Shown: positions 56,556 through 64,000 of the stretch, one piece after another | How positions within the stretch are numbered: position 1 is the first letter of the stretch | How the letters are laid out: each line of letters opens with the position of its first letter | Origin: Gracilariopsis chorda | Lineage: Eukaryota > Rhodophyta > Florideophyceae > Gracilariales > Gracilariaceae | Assembly (NCBI GenBank): GCA_003194525.1 | Contig: NBIV01000044.1 | Coordinates: 62,001-126,000, forward strand | DNA length: 64,000 bases | Reading direction: 5' to 3' | The notes under the pieces: model-generated | What the model was told of the DNA's origin: nothing | The model's database searches: none | Seen by the model: the letters and a program-made list of their open reading frames with translations, nothing else | Program-made: the position numbers and the translations under genes

Positions 56556-58956
56556 TGGTACTCACGAGGAGGGACTTCTTAGAACAATATCGTTGTCCCC
56601 AGCAATTGTCTTTAACGGTGAAACTGACTCAGATGTAGTCAAGTTCTTCTTTTTCTTTGACAATGTCGTAGCAAAATGTGCCAATGATTCTGAAAAAGCA
56701 ACGCAGCTCTTGCGGTTTTTGACGGGAAAAGCGTTTGACTTCTATTACGAAACCTACGCATACGAGAGACAGTTAATCGAAGAAGCATATGATTACGCTG
56801 CTGTGAAGCAAGTCATGATTGAAGAAATTTCTGAAGTGATCAGTCAAAAAGAGTACATACGAAGAGCTATGAACTGTAGGCTCCGTCCATTGGATATGGC
56901 TAGTTCTCTGACAGATATAGATGTGGCTTTCCAAAAGGCTAACTTCAACGATGAAGCTAAGTTTGGACTGCTAAGAAACGCAGTAATGGAACATATGGAC
57001 TTGGCTCAATACATGTTGTTGAGAGGCGCACGTGACTACGAGTCACTCAAGCGTACCATTTGGGACTACGTTCGTTGCCGAGAAACTTTCAGTGAAGCCT
57101 ATATTGGGAAGGGGAAGGGAGAAGGTAAGCGATCACACGCTACGAGAATTGTCCGTCGTCTCGAAGAAACTGTGGAGTCACTGGAAAATAAAGTGGAAGA
57201 ACTCACATCTCAGAGAGTGGAACTTACTCTTTTGGTTAAGAAGAAACAAACTTCGAACGAGGAGAGCAATGTTCGTGTCTGTTCATTCTGTCACAAGCCA
57301 GGACATGGCGCGAACCGCTGTGACAAAACTCCTCACCAGAATACTAGATGCGCAAGATGTGGGAAGATAGGGCACTCAGAAGCTACGTGTTGGTCAAATC
57401 CGCAGATGCCAGAAACCGGCATCGCCGCTAATGACACACATATGAAAGTAGAAGGAGACAAACCAAAAGACTCTGGAAAGGATAAAGAGTATATGGTGGG
57501 GATAGTGATGGAAGAAGTTGAAGAAGAAGAGACTGTCAACGCTACGAAGAGAGACGCCGAAGGCAAGGCACTGCCAAAGCAGCCAAAGAAGGGTAGGATG
57601 GCTGTGAAAGAGTTGCTCAACCCTCAATCCGGCCCTGTCATTGACCTCACGAAAGATCTACCAAGCCGAAAGAGAGTTAAGCCCAAACTTCGCAAACCGG
57701 CCCGAAAGAAGTCCCAGAGGGCCCGAAAAGATGGCATTTCAGACTTTGTGGGAAGGTACAATGTACTTATCGAGCTGTCAAATGCTTCAGGTGGTCTCAC
57801 GTTCGGGCAGCTGCTCCGTGGAGATGCGGAAGAGGCAAAAAGACAGTTTCAAAAACTGTTTGTGAGGAACGCTAGAAGTCAGAAGGTGGCTGTCGCGAAT
57901 AAGCCTGGACGTTTCAGAATATTAAAAGTTGTGAAGTTGAAGCTATTCGGAACTAAAGTCAACGCACTGGTAGACTCAGGAGCAGTGCCAAACCTTCTCT
58001 CAAGTTCTCTGATGGAAGAACTTACGCTCTCACCGGAAGCGACCACGAGGAAGATTAAAGTCGCCGATAGAAGCTCGAGTGTAATACATGGCGCTGTCAA
58101 AGACGTTCCTGTATTGTTCGGTGAATCAAAGACCTTGCTAGTCTTTCTGGTTGTGGATGACCCACCGGTGGACGTGATTATCGGCTCCCTGACCTTAGAG
58201 AACATTCAAGCTTGCATCGATATGGGGAATCATACCGTGACCGTGACTATAGAAGAAAAGGAATCCGTATTAGATCTCGAGTATGATGAACGCATCCCTG
58301 ATGTGGAAGGATCCGAGACTGACAGTGAGGATTTAACCTCAGACTCAGAAATCTATCGAGCTTCTTCCAGCTCTGAAATTGATGAGGATCAAGAGCTGGT
58401 TGAGGCTCTAGCAAAGGAGATCAAATCACACCGGAAAATGAATGGTAACGATGAAGGGGAAGGGCACGTTCCCCTGCTCTTAGAAGAAGATAAAAATAAT
58501 GATATTGAGGAAGAGTACCTACATGTGCTAATCCTGAACGAAGAGAAAAAAGACCTAAAATCGGCATTACTCGCGACAAAGGTCAAGCATCTTTCGGAAC
58601 GGGCACAAAGGCAGCTCTCTTCAACACTTATAGATTCGAAGGCCGTTGCTTGGTCCCTGGAGGACCTCAGACCTGCTGATGTCCCTGTAAAACATTCTTT
58701 TGAGCTAAAGGATCCAGAACCTCTAACGTTCAGGGCAAGACGTCTCCCACCGCGACATAACGATTTGGTAAGGAGTGAGATTGACAAAATGCTTCGTGCA
58801 GGAATCATCACACCAACAAACTATGCCTGGTCGTTCCCTATTTTGATCGCGACAAAGAAAAATGGAAGCCCGAGGTTTTGCGTGGATTACCGCGCATTGA
58901 ATTGCCAAAATGAAGTCCGATCGATGGCCATTACCACGCATAGAAGAAGTATTTGA
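56443..58956 (+). pseudogene. gag-pol: Gypsy F Gag-protease-RT (first part), uninterrupted to a frameshift in RT
   Basis: A continuous frame; the only early ATG is 56443, inside the 5' LTR. The Gag core is helical (FFFFDNVVAKCANDSEKATQ). A coiled-coil (RRLEETVESLENKVEELTS) precedes two CCHC zinc knuckles, CSFCHKPGHGANRC and CARCGKIGHSEATC (codon starts 57280 and 57349). A long basic linker leads to protease ALVDSGAVPNLLSS (Asp codon at 57973). An acidic spacer follows, then the RT start PLTFRARRLPPRHNDLVRSE and FCVDYRALN. A one-base change near 58905-58915 shifts the frame in RT, which continues in the frame starting at 58910. Numbering depends on the true start, which is uncertain. Confidence 0.87.
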
Positions 58957-59995
58957 TGACCTTAGTGGGTCCTCATTATTCACAACTCTAGATTTGTTTT
59001 CAGGATATTGGAAAGTGAAGATAGCCGAAGAGTGCAAAGAGATGACTACTTTCATCAACAGATTCGGTACATTCAAGTTTGAAGTCATGCCATTCGGATT
59101 GATGAATGCACCTGCCACATTTCAAAGAATGATGGACGCCGTCCTGAAAGACTTATCCTTCGTCCGTGTCTACTTGGATGACGTTGTAATCTTCTCCGAC
59201 AACGTACAGGATCATCTGATGCATTGCAAAAGAGTAATTGACAGGATTGCCTCCCACGGGTTGAAGATTAAGCTGACTAAGAGTTCTTTTGCGCAGCCTC
59301 GAGTGAAGCTTTTGGGAAATATCATTGACAAGATGGGAATCGTGACGGACCCAGAGAAAATCAAAGCTATACAGGAATCCCCACACCCTATCTCCGCGAC
59401 GGAGATAAGAAGTTTCCTTGGATTGGCCAGTTACTATCGATGATTTATACCTAGGTTTGCTGAAGCATCTGCCGCTTTGCATGAGGCCACATCACCAAAG
59501 AAAAAGTGGCACTGGACCAAAGAAATGGAAGAAGCTTTCTTATGTCTCAAAGCGAAGCTGGTGAAAACCCCTGTGCTAGGGTTTCCAAACTTTGATGAAC
59601 ATTTCATAGTCGAAACAGATGCATCCAGTGTCTCCCTAGGGCCAGTTCTTTCTCAGAAGAAAGAAGGCAAGCTACATCCAGTACAGTTTGCTAGTCGTAC
59701 GATGACCGCCACTGAGAGACGTTATTCAGCCTGTGAACGGGAAGCGTTAGCCGTCATCTTTGCGCTGAAAAAGTTTCGTGTTTATTTGTTATGTTCTCTT
59801 CCATTCACACTCATTACTGATCATCAGGCTTTGCAGTATGCGTTTAAAAAACGGGATATCCACTGGAGACTTGCAAGATGGATGGAGTTTCTTTTCTTTC
59901 GGAATATGAGTTTGAGATAAGGTACAGGCCGGGGGCAAGTAATCGTCTTGCAGAATACTTGTCGCGCATAGAGGTATCTGCAGATAAAGACACAG
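58910..59995 (+). pseudogene. pol: Gypsy F RT (rest) and RNase H
   Basis: WPLPRIEEVFDDLSGSSLFT, then PFGLMNAPATFQRMMDAVL and the catalytic VYLDDVVIFSDN (intact YLDD), followed by LGNIIDKMGI and RSFLGLASYYR. A TGA at 59441 interrupts, after which RFAEASAALHEATSPKKKW and RNase H (ETDASSVSLGPVLSQ; LITDHQALQYAF) continue in the same frame to 59920. In another frame EYEFEIRYRPGASNRLAEYL completes the RNase H-integrase connection. Two lesions in all. Confidence 0.87.
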
Positions 59996-60006
59996 ATTAA
60001 ACCGTA

Positions 60007-61260
60007 GTGGCAGTTTCTTCGGAAGAACCGATATTCGAAAACTTAGAGCAATTTCTTGTTGATACAGGGAACTACATCTTGGGATTGACATTGAGATCTA
60101 AAGATCCCCTTGCACGTCGCAAGATCAAGAGGAACGCTAAGAATTATATGGTATGGAACGAAAGACTCTTTCGTAGGACGAAGAAAAGGCTCTTGGTGAT
60201 ACCCGGGATAGGAAAGCGACTACAGATCTTAAGGAGATTTATGATGATATTGGACACTGGGACGTTAATAGTACCAAGCAATTTGTGCTAGAACGTTACT
60301 GGTGGCCAGAGGTATATAAGCATGTTGCCGAGTACGTGAAAAGTTGTGATGGGTGCCAGTGAGCAAAGAATGTTCCGACGTATCGAACTACGCTCCGATA
60401 CCCCTTGACGGGCTTATTTCATACGGGTTCTATCGACTTTGCTGGGCCTCTGCCCAAGACAGTCCGGAAGAATCGATTCATGTTAGTGGGAGTAGAACAT
60501 GTAACAGGTTGGCTGATTGCCAAAGCCACACCGACATCCACCGCAAAAGAAATGGTTCAATTTCTTAAGGAACAGATCATGACCCCATTCGGCCCACCTC
60601 TCGTTGTGATCTCTGATAATGCCACTAGGTTTACTGCAAAGGCTCTGTCAGTGTTCAACAAACGCCACGGCATCACCTGGAAAACGGTGATGGCGTATGC
60701 ACCAATGTCAAATGGCAGAGCTGAACGAATGATAGGCATTCAAAAGAAGTCCATGACGAAGAGCATCTTAAAGTACCAAGAGTCTTGGGAAGACGTTGTA
60801 CAGAAAGTACTGTATGGATACAGGCGCCGTCATCTGAAGAACGGGCCTTCTCAATTTGAATTGCTGTATGGTGTTCCTCCACGCATGTCACAAGATGACC
60901 CGTCCACTCTCGTCATAAGCGGTGGCGACCTACACCGTGGGATGGAATTAGAGTCTGCCTTGCGTCAAAGGGCCACGCGAGCCCTGAACCACGCAAACTC
61001 CCAGCGAGCTGCTAAGGATAGATAGGAAACGAAGTACTAGTAGCTCGAGGGGCAAGTATGAACAAAGCCAAGAAATGGCGCCCCTTTACATCCTAATTCT
61101 ATGGTCCTTGTAAAATCATTAGAGCTAAGCATCTTGCTTATACTCTAAGATCAAGGCATGGAAAGATAAGCAGAGGTCCAATTCACGCTCGACGCCTTGT
61201 CCCATATGTAAGAAGACCAACGATTCTAAAACACCGAAACGAAGGTGATCACGGATGAGT
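60007..61260 (+). pseudogene. pol: Gypsy F integrase
   Basis: The zinc part is split over frames: IGHWDVNSTKQFVLERYWWP then VAEYVKSCDGCQ and a TGA at 60360. The DDE core is open from 60405 to 61025: HTGSIDFAGPLPKTV (first Asp), PPLVVISDNATRFTAKAL (second Asp) and APMSNGRAERMIGIQKK (Glu). Beyond 61025, in shifted frames, TLRSRHGKISRGPIHARRLV and VRRPTILKHRNEG look like the C-terminal part. The catalytic triad itself is intact. Confidence 0.85.
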
Positions 61261-61362
61261 AATTGGCTAAACAACTATAGCATAGAACCCTTATATATGG
61301 TCTTAGGAAAGCAGATGCATGTATGCAAATTTTGCGCAGTTTCTTGAATCAATGTATAAGGG

Positions 61363-62634
61363 TCAAAGGACTAGCCCTTGATGAAAAACATAATCGAGGA
61401 CTGTAACGTTCTCCTCACGATGCGACGCATGCCTACTGTGACGCTTAGTGTGGCTATCATTATGATGACGTGGGCGTTTAGAAGAACCATGGGGAGTCAA
61501 GACTAGTTGCCGGATTTCCGTGACTTCAAAGAACTCAGAACCACTACCAACGCATCTCTGCAGGGAATATGGGCAAAGCACCAATCTTTATGGCTCCATA
61601 CAGTCAAGTATATGACCATGATCAGTATCAATTGCCAAAATGTGGTAGACGCCCCCAGTTCCGTGCAGGGTAAGAAGATAGACACCAGAAGGGAGATAAA
61701 CAACATCTGTGAGACGAATTCAGTGACCATGTCCATGAACTATTTGTAGGTTTGCATCACGCTGAGAAAGGTGTTTTTGTAGATCACGGAGATCTCGGAT
61801 CCGGGGTGCAGGGATACCAAACTGCTCAAAGGCATTCTGATAACCTCGGAACCTTTCCCAGTATTCATGGCAAACAGAAGCGTGGAGAGCATGCATCCCA
61901 TTTCATAACGCTGCGGGGAGACATAAACCAGTCTCGTCCCGGAAGCGAATGGGCTGCACGTGAGGTAGCCCGTAATCCCTAAGGCTGGGATTGAACTCTC
62001 GAGAACGGCCAGTAGACATACGTAGATAACGTCCTGGGTTCTTGAAGCACCACTCATCCACCTCGGAAATTGCCATGATTCGATTATCCATGCCAAACCT
62101 AAAGTTTCCAGATTCGGTCACGGAATGGAACATCGATGCGTTGGAAAAGGTACCGAATATGCGAAGGGTATACAGATCAATGGCGTCTTCGCGCTCAGTA
62201 GCTTCGTCCACACCATAGTAGTTTCCATGTTTGAATACTATTTTCTCAATTACCCAAGAGTATTTCTGAAGTGTGCTGTAATCGACGTTGTCCTTCACGG
62301 AGAGCGCCAGCCCTAAACGGTAGAGGTCATTGAAAGAAAGCTCCTCCCATGGGGAGTCTTCAAGGAACATAAGAATATGCGGACCTAGAAGTTGCCAGAA
62401 CTCTTCTCTGGTGATCTGACCTTCATCGCCGTTGGAGCAACGTATAACGAATTGACGTAGCCCTACCCGGCCGTCCAGAATCTTCACCTTCTCCACATCA
62501 CCACTTCGAGAGAATTTCAAGAGAAGATTATCCCTGGGGTTGAATGGAATAGCTTTTATGCCTTTCGTCCCAATATGAAGGTGAGGAGGGGCTTCGCATA
62601 CCGTCTTTTTAGCGGTGGGCTTCGTACGAGCCAT
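61363..62634 (-). pseudogene. Antisense gene in gypsy F: histone H3-tail-like N-terminus, possible cysteine-protease-like C-terminus
   Basis: Minus strand, one frame of 424 codons from ATG 62634 to the stop at 61363-61365, broken only by TGA (61905-61903), TGA (61722-61720) and TAA (61590-61588); the first 243 codons are open. The start is firm: MARTKPTAKKT is the first in-frame ATG (the open frame upstream has only a TTG) and its context AAAATGG is favourable. Residues 2-10 match the histone H3 tail at 7 of the first 10 positions (A, R, T, K, T, A, K). A mixed alpha/beta body follows. In the last third RGYQNAFEQFGIPAPRI, SGVYLLTLHGTGGVYHILAI and GHILDCMEP suggest a papain-like arrangement with His and Asp and, where a Cys might be expected, Tyr (TAT). 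The end is basic (KRPRHHNDSHTKRHSRH). The H3 match is seen directly; the protease idea is inference. It lies between integrase and the 3' LTR, opposite to pol. Confidence 0.6.
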
Positions 62635-62814
62635 TTTGAATCTCTTGGTTACTTTAGTAGTACAAGTCAGCTTAAACCCCACTTTAGTACGTCTCAATTA
62701 ATGAAAAGGTGGCTTACAGTAGGCTTACAGTAACATTTAATAACCAGGATAAGTAACCGCTAGACGGAGTAACCGTTTCTGAAGCCTTGTTCAAGAATAT
62801 TTGTGCGCTGGACC

Positions 62815-63090
62815 CAATGTTGTGCCGGAAGGCGGAAGGTGGTGGCACAGGCCGCAAGGCGGGAGTTGGTGGCGCAGGCCGCAAGGCAGAAGGTGGTGGC
62901 GCAGAGCGCAAGGCAGAAGGTGGTAGCTCAGGGCGCAGGGCGCTTAGCGCAAGGAGAAGACAGATGGAGCGCAGGGCACAAGGCGCAGAGCGCAAGGATA
63001 AGACAGATGTAGCGCAGGGTGCAGGGCGCAGAGCGCAAGGAGGAGACAGATGTTGCGCAGGGTGCAAGGTACAGGGCGCAGGGTAGGAGC
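62815..63090 (+). repeat. Minisatellite before the 3' LTR of gypsy F
   Basis: Two intermixed unit types: an about 28-bp unit with CGCAAGGCAGAAGGTGGTGG (near 62830-62935) and a 40-45-bp unit with GACAGATGTAGCGCAGGGTG (near 62957-63070). Long ORFs on both strands here reflect the repeat. Confidence 0.75.
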
Positions 63091-63225
63091 AGACAGTGCG
63101 ACGATGGCGCGTTCGGGCTAGGCAAGAACGTGAGATGATGTCAGGACGACGGGAGAGAGGAGGAAAGCAAGGGGAAGAACGGAGTGATGATATAGCCGCC
63201 CGTGGCGACGGCTTGGGAGTCGGAC

Positions 63226-63395
63226 TGTAGAGGTTGTCCACGTGGACATATTTGACTGCCGCGCATGGCACGCCAGTCTCTATGAAGACGTCTGATTAGC
63301 CCTCCGACGGTCTCGCCGGAGGGCCAGAATCAATAAAAGCGGGCCCTTCTCCCCTTCCCATCCGAGGGGGGAGGCAAGCCACTTTGTTGCTTTCA
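63226..63395 (+). repeat. 3' LTR of gypsy element F
   Basis: 170 bp, TG...CA, preceded by a G-rich GGGAGTCGGAC and followed by the target duplication ATTAC. Confidence 0.92.
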
Positions 63396-64000
63396 ATTAC
63401 ATCTGCAATTTTTTCTATGAAATGTAGGCCTGATGTCTAAATCTGTTCCTGCGACACTGTAAATATGTTGACAGGATGTCTAAACTGGTTTAGAGCCGGC
63501 GATATCTCGAAAGACGCTCGAATGGACATGATGTTGTCCCTACGCAATAGTTCGACTTGCAACTGCACAAGAATAGATACCGCAATTGATACCGTTGTGG
63601 TACCTCTTAACATTTCGAATGAAAACTGGGGTGTTTTGGAGAGAAAGCGCTTCGTACTTGATCTCCGGGCCGTTGTAGGTTTGGGATATATTAGAGTAGA
63701 AGTGCCGAGAGCATTTCATGACTCTCTTCAAAGAAGCGCTTGAGTTTATTTGTCTGAGCAACCGCTCTGCTGTTGCATCGAGTTCTAAGGTCATGTTAAA
63801 TAACTGCAAGTATAAGAGGCTGAAAGATCTATAAAGTTTTGGATGCTAGGTCATATAGTTGTGTTCAGCATATGCCATTCATCGTGGGTGTGCACTGAAA
63901 AGTACTTACACTGGTGGTTATTTTGTTCTACCGTCGGATTGATACAGATAGATGTCATTTAGAATTTGCATACTGTGGAGCAATATCATTTGCTGAGAAA
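63396..64000. other. Host sequence right of gypsy F, no gene recognised
   Basis: Continuation of the sequence interrupted at 56386. Short frames at 63465-63743 (+) and 63540-63809 (-) overlap each other; neither has a firm motif. Confidence 0.35.

Larger units (their letters stand above)
56387..63395 (+). mobile_element. Gypsy element F (Ty3/gypsy) with perfect target duplication and antisense gene
   Basis: 7009 bp. LTRs 56387-56555 (169 bp) and 63226-63395 (170 bp), about 90% identical, start TGTAGAGGTTGT and end TTGCTTTCA. The flanks are ATTAC (56382-56386) and ATTAC (63396-63400), a perfect 5-bp duplication. The primer-binding site TGGTACTCACGAGG follows the left LTR. Pol order is protease, RT, RNase H, integrase. 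Between integrase and the 3' LTR is an unusually long 2-kb interval with a minus-strand gene and a minisatellite. Confidence 0.93.

Noticed and set aside
61740-62096. 118-codon minus-strand ORF as the continuation of the antisense gene after a frameshift
   Set aside because: Reading through the TGA in the original frame gives a better ordered protein down to 61363, so stop codons, not a frameshift, explain the interruption.
62714-63271. ORFs in the minisatellite (185 codons minus, 99 codons plus)
   Set aside because: Repetitive Ala/Arg/Pro products on both strands; explained by the tandem repeat.
63465-63743. Segment reading VVVPLNISNENWGVLE, similar to the start of a Ulp1-type protease motif
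   Set aside because: The catalytic His of that motif is Asn or Glu here, no further Ulp1 motif follows, and an equally good frame exists on the other strand.

Overview
The window looks like nuclear DNA of a eukaryote with short introns, probably a plastid-bearing alga; a red alga is my best guess, but this is inference. The grounds are typically eukaryotic genes (Mediator subunit 10, Rtf2, a eukaryote-type YbeY), GT-AG introns of 81-95 bp, dense gene packing where host genes survive, and a very heavy load of retrotransposons and DNA transposons. I see no rRNA gene, no intact tRNA gene and no CRISPR array.

Host genes are confined to two islands. At 1-3.8 kb lie the 3' part of MED10 (+), a conserved hypothetical protein (+), ybeY (-, two exons) and RTF2 (-). 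At 53.5-55.3 kb lies an FAD-dependent monooxygenase (-) whose C-terminus now runs into a transposon. A 142-codon ORF at 37.75 kb is an unrecognised single-exon candidate.

4.8-12.5 kb is a graveyard: a PIF/Harbinger transposase relic, a decayed TM9SF/EMP70 gene (+), and a decayed dihydrolipoamide acetyltransferase (E2) gene (-) facing it tail to tail. The E2 relic is split by a 2.77-kb piggyBac element flanked by TTAA on both sides.

15.4-44.9 kb holds three related Ty1/copia elements: A 15439-21964, B 23130-29848, C 38695-about 44871. All have short 136-156 bp LTRs, a shared primer-binding site, a shared polypurine tract and long leaders. B has a perfect 5-bp target duplication and is itself interrupted by a 904-bp solo LTR with its own perfect duplication. 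Between B and C lie a second, older piggyBac relic (-) and a DIRS-like tyrosine-recombinase retroelement (-, 32.47-36.71 kb) bounded by direct repeats.

45.7-50.2 kb is a decayed Ty3/gypsy element (-) with a probable inserted solo LTR. 51625-53710 is a pogo/Tigger-type DNA transposon with an uninterrupted transposase and TA target duplication, the only element here that looks possibly functional. 56387-63395 is a Ty3/gypsy element with 169/170-bp LTRs and a perfect 5-bp duplication.

The most unusual object is antisense inside that last gypsy element, between integrase and the 3' LTR (61363-62634, minus). It is a long reading frame starting MARTKPTAKKT, a close look-alike of the histone H3 N-terminal tail. 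It ends in a region with a His/Asp pattern suggestive of a cysteine-protease fold and a basic tail.
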